NCBI GenBank assembly: GCA_030268105.1 | Contig: BSDZ01000044.1 | Coordinates: 186,001-250,000 of the forward strand | Direction of reading: 5' to 3' | From: Volvox africanus | Lineage: Eukaryota > Chlorophyta > Chlorophyceae > Chlamydomonadales > Volvocaceae | Length of the DNA stretch: 64,000 nt | In this document: positions 1 through 12,600 of the stretch, one piece after another | Layout of the letters: each line of letters begins with the position of its first letter | Numbering within the stretch: the stretch's first letter is position 1 | Made by a program: the position numbers and the translations under genes | Notes under the pieces: model-generated | The model's input: the letters and a program-made list of their open reading frames with translations, nothing else | Database searches by the model: none | What the model was told of the DNA's origin: nothing

Positions 1-109
1 CAGGCACTGCAAAGACTCGGTTTTTATTAGTTCGACCCTCATCAAGTTCTAATAAACTTTGTGACGTTAACTTATTGCATAAAAGCCTTACCTTAGATTT
101 TCTTCTCTC

Positions 110-3100
110 ATGGCTTCCATTCCGGCAGCTGATGTAGTGGCCGCTGCGAATGCCGTCGCCGCTGAGCCACCGGCAAAGAAGCTCAAGGCAGCAGCGGCGG
201 CGGTTCCGCAGCCTCCAGCTGCCGGTGTTGCTGGCGGTCATCATTTGGAGCCAGGCATCGTGTCGGAGGCCGTGATGGCGGCCGCGCCCAGCCTTGCAGG
301 ACAGTACCAGGCAGCGGAGCCATACAAGCACTGTGTGATGCGGAACATCTTTAGCAAAGACCTGCTTCGACAAGTTCGCGATGAAATTATTAACAACATT
401 AACGCCACCTACAAAGAAACCGATTTATTCAAAGTTTTCCAAACGGGTACGTGTGCGTGTAAGTCTGCGTGTAAGTCTGCGTGTGTATATGTGGCATCCA
501 TTCCCCCCCAAATCCCCCTTAACATTCTGGAGCTTCGTGAGACGGCACTGAAAGAAACTCCGAAACGAAACACGGACGTGACCCACATCCGACACCAAAC
601 CCGAATCAGGTGACCTGGGCAACCTGGATTCCCTGGACCCTGAGGCGGCGGGAAAGCTGCCGGGCCTTATGAAGCTCAAAAAGGCGTTGTACAGGTGCAT
701 CTCCCGGGGAGAGGAAGACGTGGAGAGGGAGGGAGAAAGAGTGAGATAAGGCAGAGGAAGAGGGAGGGAGGGAGGGAGGGAGGGAGGGGAGGGAGGGAGG
801 GAGGGGGGGAGGGAGGGAGGGGGGGGAGGGAGGAGGGACCAAACACTCTGCGCTTCGTAACACAGCTCGCTCGTCCGAATGATATTCGGCGGACACGGCC
901 ACCGGGAACCGCTCACAAACCCAAACGGAAGGAGGGGGTGACTCAAACCCGCGATAGTGCTGTACGGAAAGATTTGGATCTGGGGTAGACAGTGTCCCAT
1001 CTCGGGAAAAAGCTTACAGATGTGCTCAGTGGGCGGAGGGGCTGTCGTACAGATCAAAGTTTTGGTACAATTATCATTTTGTTTGGTATTGTTGTAACTA
1101 TTAATATTATAAATGATGTCCTTTTTATCAATGTTAATCGTTTAAATATTAGTGGTATTATGGTATCGTTGTAAGTGTTCGTTTCTGCCGTTGGTGGTGG
1201 TTGGGGTGGTTGTTATCTACCAGTGACGAGTTCAGAGCCTTCGTTACCTCCGTAACCGGCTGCGGGGATCTCTCACCCCGTACGGACTGCTCGTGCAACG
1301 TCTACGCTTACGGCGGCCACCTGCTGTGTCATGATGACGTCATCGCCAACCGCCGCGTGTCGTACATTATTTACCTGACGGACCCGGACGACCCATGGGT
1401 CGCGGAGGACGGCGGCGCGCTGGAGCTCTACCCTCTGGTGGAGGGTGAGGCGGGGGGATCTGTGTATGTGTGGACGTGTGCGTGTGCATGTGTATGTGCG
1501 TCCTTAAGAAGTACACGCCATGAGGAGGAGGAGAGCAGAAAGTGTTTGTTTAAACCTTAGAAGGGAAAAGGCCCCCCTCGCCGGCCTCAAGACGGGAAAA
1601 CTGGAAACCATCAGAAATCAGAAGGTTATGTCTCCGCGTGTATGTCGGCCGTGGGGTTTCAAATGGGCGGGTTCCCTGTGTTCTCCCCCCCCTCACGCGG
1701 CTGGCTGCAGGCCAGGAGCACACACCCGCGCCGGACCCGACCCTGGCCCACCTGCCCTCCTTCAACACCATGGCTATGTTCACCGTCACACCGGGTGGGA
1801 GGGTGGGGGGATGGGGGTTGGTTGTGGGGTGGGACATCCCTCGCCATGACATGTGCTTGCTGCGGGGGTGGGGGCTAGGGGGCATGGAGGGGGCTGAATG
1901 TGCACAGGTGAGCTTAGGGGCTGTGTCGCTCGGGATCGGCGTTCTGGAGAGGGGGGGCGGGTGGGGGGAAGTTATTGGCCTGCCCTGCCAAACCCCCTGC
2001 CTCCCCCTGACTCTCTCACTCACTCACTTCAGCCCCCCCCTGCCCCCCCCTCATCTCCCCTCCCTCCCCCCCTCTGTCACGCAGGCCGCTCCTTCCACTC
2101 CGTGCAGGAGGTGTTTTCCGAGGATAAGCCCCGAATGTCCATCAGCGGATGGTACCATGCGGACGGGCCGCCGGAGGGCGCGGATAAGGCCTCTTTGAAG
2201 CAGCTGCAGATGCGAGCGGGGGAGGACGCGCACATGAAGCACCAGGCCATAGAGGGTGCGTGGATTCTGTTCGTATGCGTGTGTGTATGCGTGTGTGTGT
2301 ATGTGGGTTTGTTGAGCTCTTGATGTGATCATGTGGGCCTTGTGCTATGAGGCCGCCCGCCTTTATTTAAAGCTTGATTTGTTTCCCCTGGCTGCCAACT
2401 GTCCTCACTTTCCAGTAACCCGAGGACACCTCCCCTTCCCCCCCCCCCCTTACACACATAACCCCAACCCCCATACACATCCCCCGCCCCCCCGCCGCGC
2501 CCACCCCACTCCATAACCCAAGCCCCCGACAAACACGTTCACACCCCCAGACACATACCGATACATAAGGCCCCCAATTTGACCACACTCGCCTTTACGG
2601 ACATCCATATCCCCTCTCTCTCATTTTCATACACACACACTCCCCCCCCCGCCAGGCGGCGCCTCCCCCCTGTCCGATGACGACCTTGGTCTGCTGGTGC
2701 GTTTCGTGAACCCCGTGTATTTGGCGGAGAGCTCCTGGCCCAAGGTCAGGGAGAGATTTGAGGCGGAGGGCAGTGTGCAGCTGCACAACTTCCTAAAGAA
2801 GGGCCTCGCGGATCAGGTGTGTGTGGGTGTGTGGGTGTATGTGTATGGAAAAAGGGGGGGAAATAAAACTGCTGAGGGGTGTTTTTCCCCTCCCCCCCAC
2901 GGCTGCAGTTCCGGCCATCAGATGAAGCAAACATCTGTTCGCCGCTCGCCAATACAACCCCCCCTATGCACGTACATTCGTACACTCGTACCCTGCAGAT
3001 TGTGGCGGCTTGTGTTGCGGAGGATAAGGCGGATGGCCTGGGGGACAAGCAGCTGCCCAAGTATACGGCAGGTGTACGAGACGGTTGGGCGCCCGTGGGT

Positions 3101-5192
3101 GAGTGGAGGCGGGGAGGGCTCCAACGATACTGAACACGGACCGTTTTGACTTTGACTCCCTCAACATTGATGACGGCGCGTGTCGGGACGGAGGAACTGA
3201 TGTCCCGCCGAGTTGGAGGGTTTGTAGCTGCTGATGCGGTCCAGGGGGGCTGCTGAAACAGGAATGGCAAATTCCCAAAATAGAGTCTTACATTGAGAAA
3301 CGCATTTCTCGGAAACACACCCTTTTGTGTGTTTTTCACACCCTATGTACCCGCATCCCCCTCTCTCCGCAAATTGGGCCCCCAGGTCCCCCTCACAAGC
3401 AGCGATACCTCAGGTACGGCAGCAACGGCAATGCTAACGGTGCCCCCGCCGCCGCCTCTGCCGCTGCCTCCGCCGGCGTCCTTCTGGATCGCGTTCGGCG
3501 GGAGTTGTTGGGCAGCGGCGCCTTCGCTCGTTTGCTCAAGGCCTTCACCACCGTAACCATGCTGGGGCAGACGGGGGAGGTTCGCAGATTCCGACCGGGC
3601 GAGTGTGTGTGTGTGTATGTACGAGTGTACGAGTGCATGTGTATGTGTACGTATATGTGTCCATTCCCCGTAACCATACACCCCTCCCTTCCAATTACCC
3701 CACCACCCCACCACTCCAGGGATGGACTACACAGTGGCTCACTACGGCATCCTCACCACCGACCCCCGCCTGGATGTCGTACTCACTTTCGTGGACGATG
3801 CGACGGACGAAGCGGCGTCTGCGTGGCAGGTACGTGCAACCCCACGGGGGGCAAATACCCTGACCCACCCGACAAAAGACCTCTCTACACCCTCACCCTT
3901 ATCGCCCGGTCGAAACCCCCACCCGATACTGTTGCGACACACACGCATACACACACACACACACACACACACAGAGCCGAGCTTTCCCCCAATCGAGGCC
4001 CCCCGGATTTCGGTGCTGTTTGCCTAACATGCTGGGCTGCACACTCGCGTCCTCCCTCCTCCCTAATCTCTAATCCCCAATCCCTCCTCCCTCCCTCATT
4101 ACCCACTTCCCCCCTGATCCCCCCTCCAGGCTGGCGAAGTAGGAGGCTTTGAGGCGTACTTGTTGGCGGACGAGGAGGCGGAGGGGGGAGGTGCTGCTGA
4201 GGTGTATCGGGTGAATGTGAGTGCGGCTGGCATTGTTGTAGCAGTTGTTCGTTAGTGGGGTGATGTTTTCGGTTATCAAGCGGATCGCGCTGGATCTTCT
4301 TACGCGTCTGTATCCCAATACATGCAGCTTGGGTTTCTCCTTGAACCCGTAACATCAACAGCTATTGCTGTTGTCAAAGTTAACGTTATCATAATTACGC
4401 GCTTAGTGGAATCTGGATCCTGGATCCGGCATTGAATGAAGGTCAACGGTCGCCATGGATCGCCATAAAATATAGCTGACCGTTGACCGTTGTTCATATC
4501 CCTTTTTGAACAGGCTGATGCGGAGGAGAGCGGGGTGCTTAATGTGAATGCCGCCTCCAACACACTCAATCTGGTATTGCGCGACGAGGGCCTTATGCGC
4601 TTTGTCAAGTACGTCAGCTTTTCAGCACCCGGAAGCAGGTGAGGGGGGCGGGGGGGGCCGGGGTGAGGGTGATTGTACATGTGTATGTGTTTCTGTAGGG
4701 TAGAAGGATGGGGTATTTTCGTTTCATGGGCCCTATGTGTGCGGGGAGGATATTCGGGGACGGATGGGAAGTGGGAGGTTGCGGGACATGCGTCCCTGGG
4801 TGTGTGTGGGTTGGGGGGCCGGGATGGGGAGGGCCGGGGGGAAGCGAGGGGTTTGAGGGGGAGAAGAGTCGATAGTCAGTCAGTACACATCCGTACGCGT
4901 GCGTCCCCCCACCCCACCCCACCTCCGTCACAGGTGGGACGTGGCCATGGAGTATCTTCCCGAGGATGACGACGACGAGGAAGAGGAGGGGGAGGAGGAG
5001 GGGGGGGGAGGGGGGGGAGGGGGAGGAGGACGGGGTCAATGGAAACGAGGAAGAGATGAAGGACGCGGTGGCGGGAGTGATGGAGGGAGAAAAAGTCGCT
5101 TGAGGCTATTGCCCGTGCTGGTGGTGGTGGTGGTGGTGGTAACGGGGTGGCAGCAACAGCCCAATATCTTTTCCCAAACCTTTTCCCCTTAA
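110..5192 (+). CDS. OGFOD1: OGFOD1/Tpa1-type 2-oxoglutarate, Fe(II)-dependent prolyl hydroxylase
   Basis: Exons: 110-446, 610-694, 1224-1444, 1711-1794, 2085-2255, 2656-2816, 2999-3098, 3386-3598, 3720-3829, 4130-4216, 4514-4638, 4934-5192; 650 aa. In animals and yeast this family hydroxylates a proline of ribosomal protein uS12 (known for the family, inferred here). The first 60 residues are Ala/Pro-rich with a basic KKLK patch. The catalytic double-stranded beta-helix follows: Fe ligands H177 and D179 in CHDD, H247 in SFHSV, and R259 for 2-oxoglutarate in RMSISGW. The H247 to R259 spacing of 12 matches the human enzyme. Residues 300-565 are the second, non-catalytic helix domain, ending in WDVAMEYLPEDDDD. 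The ATG at 110 opens the frame. Intron 8 has a GC donor (3599). The last 50 residues after a poly-G tract are doubtful (see findings). Confidence 0.92.
761..835. repeat. GGGA-rich simple repeat in intron 2 of the OGFOD1 gene
   Basis: A purine-only tract of GGGA units lies inside intron 2 (695-1223). It has no coding role and is a likely place for sequencing indels. Confidence 0.85.
3947..3973. repeat. (CA)n microsatellite in intron 9 of the OGFOD1 gene
   Basis: A near-perfect CA dinucleotide run lies in the second half of intron 9 (3830-4129). Confidence 0.9.
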
Positions 5193-5918
5193 ATAAGCTC
5201 ATTAGTCGGTTAGCAACTGCCTCTTTTGTTTGGTGATTAAGTTGTTCATCAGTTCAGTTACTAGTTCGTTGAAACGATGAATGACATTGAAATTTCCTAT
5301 CTGCTGCTTACGATGAGAGATCGGTTGTTGGGGAAATCAGGATCTGTACGACGGTGTGCTTAGGGTATGGGGAGCGAATGGGGAGCAGTGTACGGCATCT
5401 TGTGGTTCGAAAGTACGGCTATATTTGTATGGTAGGGGTCGTACAAGCCTAAGGGTCATTCTCAGCTGCTGCTGCGGCTGCAGCTCTTGGGGTCCTGACC
5501 CGAGTGCGTCTGGATGGGTGACACATCTGGTGGGTCGCGATATGGCGGGTCTTTCTTCTTTCTTCGAGACGCGCCGTAACGCCAATGTTAACATCTTTTT
5601 GTTGTTTCCTGTTTTTACATATATTATAGACATTATTTGAAATACGGGTACTTCTTTGAAAGAAAAGGACTGCTGTGGCGGGGTGTCAGTGGGCCGTAGC
5701 GGTGCATGTGGCTCTACATCGAGTTGGAGGACTGGCAGGTGGGGGGGTTATGGCTGAAGGCTATACACATATGGTGGGGGGGTAGGGGGGCTGCATTACG
5801 TGGTGGTTGGGGGAGGGGTTATTATATACGGTCTCCTCCGGAACTGCCCTTCCGGAGACGACGACCAGTGACGGATTCAGTCTGTACGGCAGCCCTAATG
5901 CCAAAAAGTGTTTTCCTG

Positions 5919-5923
5919 TGTAA
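5919..5923 (+). terminator. TGTAA poly(A) signal, OGFOD1 gene
   Basis: First plus-strand TGTAA after the stop codon. TGTAA is the established poly(A) signal of volvocine algae; its use here is inferred. Confidence 0.55.
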
Positions 5924-5965
5924 GAGTGTTAAGTATAAAAGTGTTTTGCTCATTCGTCGCCTCCT

Positions 5966-5970
5966 TTACA
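5966..5970 (-). terminator. TGTAA poly(A) signal, aminopeptidase gene
   Basis: First minus-strand TGTAA (TTACA on +) after the stop at 6692. It faces the OGFOD1 signal 43 bp away. Confidence 0.55.
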
Positions 5971-6691
5971 GCTTCATTTGCGAGTCCCTGAAGCTGTACT
6001 GAATCTCGTGGTTGATGATTATGGCGGTTATCGATGGCGGACTTCCTGTTAAACTGTCAAACGGTACGAATCAAACGGTACGACGGCGACACGGCAGGCG
6101 CAACTTGCAGCTTGGTGGTGGTGGTGCACCCGTGGTGGCGGTTGTAGTGGTGGAGGTGGAGGTGGTGGTGGATGAGAATGCCGCACCAAAAAGTGGGTGG
6201 AGAAGAGGGTTTTCGGAATCTGTTGAATGTACCCTGCTCCGTACATCGTGCCGTGTTCGTTAGGTTGGGAACCCCCTTCATTCGCAGCCCACCTTTGTTC
6301 CCCTCTTCCCCCTACAGGAGTCGAGATGGTGCGGGCAGCGGGGGAAGGGAGAGGAGAGGGGAAATGCCGCCAACGCGGCGTATTTAACATGTCAATTCAT
6401 TATAGCCATTCATGTCCCCCTCCCCCCCCAATATTGCAATGTACAAAACAGACCCTCCACGACCCAACCTCTCTCTCGCCCTAATCCACCAACCTGACCC
6501 CGCCGCCGCCTCCACAACAACAAACCTCCCCCATCTCAGGGAGATTGCTGCCGGTGCTGAGTCAGTACCGCTTCTTCGTTATGAGCTTCCCCCTATTTCG
6601 TCCCTCACCCTTTCGTCCTTATCTAATTACTTCCTTCTTTCCCCATACAACCACTACAACCACTATAACCGCTACAACCAGTGTGCCGCCG

Positions 6692-9600
6692 TTATAGCCC
6701 TCCGGTTTCCCACCGTGCCGCCCCGGCCGCCAGCTGCTCCGCCAGAGGGCGGGTGTTGACCCGCAACCACCCCAGGACGTCGGGTTGGGCCTGGGGGGGG
6801 GCGAGGGGGAAAGGAGGGGGGGCGTGGAGGGGAGGGGGGGGAGGCGAATACACAACACGAGCCCTGATACTGCTGCCGTAGAGACGCTGCTATAAAGTAT
6901 AATTACTAATCGCAATGTTGGGGGATGGGGGGGGATGCAACCGGTGGGGGGATGAGGGAGGGTTAGTGCGGGTTAGTGGTGAGGAAAGGGGGGAGGGGGA
7001 AGAGGGGCTCTCGCTAATGATCGAATCACACCCGGCGTCCCGACACCGGAGGTTGGATCAACGATGTGACCGTTAAACCGTTGGGAGATGGATTTCATAA
7101 CGTACATATTAAAAGAAAACACACAGACACATACACACCTGCAAGCGGGGTGATACTCGGGTCCAGACGTCCTCATGGTACCTATCCACCCAGGACACCT
7201 CGTCGGGGCTCATGAGAGACGTGTCTATCAGCTTGGCCTGGAGAGAGCGTGTATGTTTGTGTGTGTTTGGGGGGGCGGGTTAACGAGGGAACGACGAAGG
7301 GGAGGAGGAGCGAACTATGTTGACGTGAGTTGACGTGAAGGGGCGTGCTAGACAGGACCATACCCCCTCCCGCAACCCCTCCGCCCCCTCTGCAGTCCGT
7401 CTCTCCAGCCGGAAATTGAAAACCCGGTCGTACGACATACGACCATAAGCCCACATACACACATATACGGGTCCCTGCCGTACAAACAAGCATACACAGA
7501 CATACACACACAAATGAATCATCACCGCCACCCACCTGCAGGGGCACAAACGTCAACCGTTCGAAGCCCAGGTATATCTGACCGGCGTATCTGTGTACGA
7601 CATGTAGGCGTGAGGCCGTACGGGATATCAGACCCAGGTGATGGTGGTGAAGGAAAAACGTTCAGATGACAGGAAGATGTATTGAAGTCGTGGGGTGGGT
7701 TGGGTGTATGTGGGGCACTTAGAGAATCATGGGACACCAACGGCCACCTCCAACGACCTAACGTCCAAAACCTTATTTTCATCATTTAGCGGAGGCCATA
7801 TGTTTGTAACTCACCATAACTACTCTAACCGACCCACCCTCACCTGAACGGTGTTTCCTTTTCAACCACCACCACGAGGTTCTCGATCCGCACCCCGAAG
7901 GAGCCGTCTTCGTAGTAGCCCGGTTCGTTGGAGCAGACCATGGATGCGGCCAGGGGGGTGGTGATGTGGTAGCGCATGGAGATGGCTTGTGGGCCCTATG
8001 GGAGGTGGGGGGGAGGGGACGAACTTGAGGGTGATGTGTGTGTGTGTGTGTGTACGGCGGGGAGACGAATTCAACATCTGAATAAAACTATAGGGGGCGG
8101 GAATGCCAGTGTGCCAAGATGCAAAGTCATCATATTCACGCCCTGTACGACAGGCGTACCTCGTGCACATTGAGCGCCGCGCCCACTCCGTGACCGGTGC
8201 CGTGGCGGTAGTTGAGTCCTTCCCGCCAGAGAGGGAGACGGGCGAGGGGGTCCAGAGCTGCCCCTGGAGTGCCCTCGGGCCATACGGCGGAGTCCAGGGC
8301 GATGTGGCCCTGACCGCGGGGGAAGCAAGGATGGGGTGGATGGGGTCGGGGAAGTTGCCCACGTGTGTGTATGTGTGCGTGTCTTTGTGTATATGAGTGT
8401 CGGAGGGTGGGGAAATATGAAAGTACGGAAAGTACATTGAAACTGAACCAAATCCCATCAGGAAATGTGTACGGCTGGGCTGGCGAGAGGGGTTTTGGGA
8501 GTGGGGCGTGTGCTCGCAAGGCTTCGGGGTCTCCTTTGCCGTACTAGGTTCTTTCCGAAAATTCACATACACACCTGCAATACTCGGGTGAAGCAGCGGC
8601 GCTGATGGTCCGTAGGCGTGCCCGTGTGTACGGTACGCGTGATGTCTGTCGTACCGCAATCGTACTGGCCACCGCTGTCCAGAAGCAACAAGGTATTAGC
8701 GTCCACGGACCGACAAGTCCCCGGCTTTGCACTGATCCACAGGGTACGATAGGCGGGACAGATGTACGGCGCGTGAGGGGGAAACCAGGAAAGTGGGGAA
8801 GGGGTGGAGGGAGAGAGCAGGGGTGAATAGCGTGTGTGTGTGTGTTTGTGACCCAACATGGCCCCCCCCAACACACAGATTATTCGGCTGGAACACTTCG
8901 TAACCTCGCACACATACACATTCCCCTCCAACTCCAGTAGCAACATATGTCGTACAACTCTCTTGTTTGCTCAGGCCGTCCGAACATTCGTATTCCCCTC
9001 CCTTTTTAGTCATTCCCGCCCTCAAATGCGTCCTGCCGTACCCTGCCGTACCGGTAGTGGATGACGGCTCCATTAGGTCCAGCACCCGCGATGGTGGCGA
9101 AGGATGTCTCGACAAAACCGGCCTGCTGACGCCTACAAATACAAAAATGAAGAAAATTAAAACAAATTGTTTTCAAAAATATTCCGGAATTTAACATGGG
9201 AGCGACAGACGGAGTGACAGAAACAAATAAACAATTCACGAATCGGAAGAAGCGAAGAAGGGGGGCTAAGACGATGGAAGCGCGCCGTGCGGACGTAACT
9301 CCAGTGTGGTTTCGGAGCTGGACGCAGCCAAATCCGGATGCAGCCCCAGGGGCCCAGCGGAACCAAATCCTGCACAATGACCGTCCCCATGCCCCCCCCC
9401 ACGAAATACACACACACACACACGTACACACCTTAAGCCCGTGAGCATCTCGTCCACCTCCACCTCGCTCACGACGGCCCCCGTAGCGACCTGAAAAACG
9501 TGTGTGTATTAGTATGCGGGATGTGTGTGTACGGCACGAATGGAACATAACCCAAATAGAAACACCATGGAGAAAGGATATGCATGTACGAATTGTGTGA

Positions 9601-12600
9601 AGTTGCGATTACGTTATTAACATTCACTAGTTTGGAAACTGATTCCTAACGGCTTTATGTATTTTTATTCAGGTATGGTTCAGGTACATGCCGTACAACC
9701 CGTCATCGTTATTTATATTCCACCCACCCCTCTTTTCCCAACCGTTTCTCCCCCATCCTCATACACACTCACGATCACACCCTCACACACATACACATAC
9801 ACACATGCACCTACCTTGTCCTCCAGCCACTTCATAAATCCACACACCGCCACCGCGTCCCTCAGATGGGCCTCTAGCATTCCCGCAAGCTCAGCCGCGT
9901 TCTTGATTGCCTACTTAGTACACATCACGTACGAAAAACACACACGGACACAGATCAAGGGTCAAGGAACACAGCGGGACATGATTAGGAGACGCGGTAC
10001 AACAAAGCACGTCCCGGGGGGAGTGTGTCTAGCAGGCTTCAAATAGAAGAAGGCTTCGTGTCTACCTTCCTGTCCGTCCGTTAGGGTTTGTCTGTCTGTC
10101 TATTCCCGCGCTCGTCGGTAGAGTTATTTAAAGACCCAAATGCACATCGCGTCCCCCTCTCCTTTCCCAATTTCCCCTCCCCCCTCACAAACACCTTGCC
10201 CTCCTTCCCCACCAAACCCCTCCCCCTTTTTTCTCCCCCACCTTCGCCGCGGTTACCGGCGACGCCAGCTCCACTGGGCGGAAATGCGCGGCGCGCGTCT
10301 TGGCGCCGTTGCTGTCACCGTTGGCCTCCGACCCATGGGTCACTCCGTGCTGATCCTCCCTGGAGCGCTTCTTATTGGGAGCCGCATCCGCAGTGGCTAT
10401 ACGGCACCAAGCGTGTGTGCGTGTGCGTAAGTTAAGTACGTGTGTACGTGTTTGTGTGTATGTAGGGTGTTCAGCATGCGTGTGTTCATAAATGTGTATG
10501 TGCATGCGTGTGTCTTCTGGGGGAACAAAGGGGACATGTCGTGCGTGTGTGCGTGTGTGTATGTGTGTATGCGGTTGCGGATCTGCTTTTGGAGCCCCCG
10601 CGTCCGCCACCAGCCGAGTGATGTCCGACCCTCTCGTATCCCCCCAGCTTCTTCACGTGCACCTTCTTTCGCCGCCTTGTATACGGCGTACGACACCCGA
10701 GCCGGATCCATCCACAGCCGGCCGCCGGATGTGGCGATAGCCGCCACATCAGCCAACAGTCCGTCGTACGGCTTCACATGCACCCCCGACGCCGCCAAAT
10801 GCTCCGCCACGGGGGGAACCACCTTCGCCGGGTCGACGTACAACGCTGCGGAGTCTGCCGTAACCAGGGCGTACGACAGCGACACGGGGTTGTGGTCCAC
10901 GTCGCCGCCACGGGTGTTGTACAGCCAGGCCACCTCGTCCAAGGAGGAGGCTAAAAGAGCAGCGGCGCCCGCGGTGCGCATCTGCCCGTGTATGTGTGTG
11001 TATTGGGGGGGAAAGAGATGGGGGGGGGGGATGGTTGGTAGGGCCGGGGCCGGGGGCGGGGAAACGCGAATACGCAATACGATTTAAGTAAGAACGCCAA
11101 AGATGGCAGTTGTAGCTGCAACGGGGAATTTCAACGAAACCAACGAATAAGATGTATCTCCAGAGGGGAAGCCAACGGACAGCCACGGCTCTTAAACACC
11201 TTCCCCCCTCCCTTTTCTCCCCCCCCACAACACTCACGAAAACACACAGTCAGGGCTGGGGGGAAAGACACGCTGCGCCCTCTGTCCTCTGCTCTTCCTC
11301 CCCCTCACCCTTAACCCCACATACTGCAGGTACACATGAACAGACAGACAAACAGACAGACAAACGAGCACATACCCACCTGCTCCCTCATACGGCCCAA
11401 CTTCGCGGGCACGTCCTCTCCCGCCCACTGCATGTCGTGCACCCGCAGAGGCGCAGCGGGGGCTGGCGGGCGCTGGGCCCCCCACACCTTAGCCACGAGG
11501 TTGCCGTCAGAAAGAAGGGGAACCACAACCTGTCGTATATACACAGCAGCACCGACAGCCCGACGGCCGACAGCAGTGGTTGAGGTCGGGTTATAAATCG
11601 CTCCAAAGAAGGGCAAAAGGGTGAGGGAAAAACGGTGTTGAAAATTGGGAATATACATTTAGTCACGATTTCCTAAATCAATAAATAATATATATATATA
11701 AAATAATAAATATATATAATATAAAATAATATATATAATATAAAATAATATATATATGTGTGTGTTCTCAGCATTACCAAAAGAATAAAATCAATAAAAA
11801 CATCTTTGCGTCTCAGACGACTACAGAATCAAGCAAAACGCACAAAACATATATTCCTATAATGTAGATAGTTAGCTTCCAATGTACTACATTGTACTAC
11901 TACATCGTATTCCTGAGTCCTCTCCCCAACCCCGACCTCAGCCCACCTTGCCCGCGTCCTCCAGCTTTCGTTGCAGAGTGCGGACCGCGTTGACGGTATG
12001 GACCCATGGGTCAATGCCCGCTCGGGCTCCCTCGGGCAGGCTGGCCGCCAGCCAGTCCTCCAACTGCAGGGGGGCCGTCGGGGGCGTGTGTGGGCGTGTG
12101 TGGGGGGGTGGGGTGGGGTGGGGCGCCGGGAGCTCATATCGCAGCAACGCCCCTGGGTATCATATATACATAACTGAATGTCATATTGTTAGTAAAGCAC
12201 CCCGCCCTCGCGGTATTACTTCTTTTTCTTCCTTCTCATTCTCTGATACACGTATCATGTCAACACATACAACCAAAACTCTCCTTGTCAGACGCCGCCA
12301 TGACGATGTCGGGAAGTGGGTGTGGGACTCGGGAGGCGGTTTCCCCTTCCATGTCCGTCCAAAGGGGCGCTCTTTGCCTCCCCCAACCAAGAGCTACAAC
12401 AACCCCAACCAGGAGGGGGGCCGTCCCGGTACCGCCCCGTCCCGTTCCGCTGCTTCGAGCCCTGAATTTCTCCACTTCAACCCCCACCCTTAACTTCCCC
12501 CTCCCGATGCCGTACTCACATCAGGGCATCCTGGTGTCCCAGCCTTCATCAGAGTCCACTGAGGGCCAAGCTCCGAAGCGGCCTTTGAGCGGCGGCGGGG

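Larger units (their letters stand above)
5193..6691. other. Tail-to-tail intergenic space, probably two 3' UTRs
   Basis: No gene is visible. The stretch separates the stop of the OGFOD1 gene (+) from the stop of the aminopeptidase gene (-). The first TGTAA downstream of each stop falls near the middle (5919-5923 on +, 5966-5970 on -), so I infer that it consists almost entirely of two abutting 3' UTRs. The open frames here (for example 5356-5640) are not supported as genes. Confidence 0.6.

Noticed and set aside
425..1057. 210-codon Pro/Ser/Leu-rich minus-strand ORF
   Set aside because: It is the reverse of intron 2 and its GGGA repeat in the OGFOD1 gene; the peptide is simple-sequence only.
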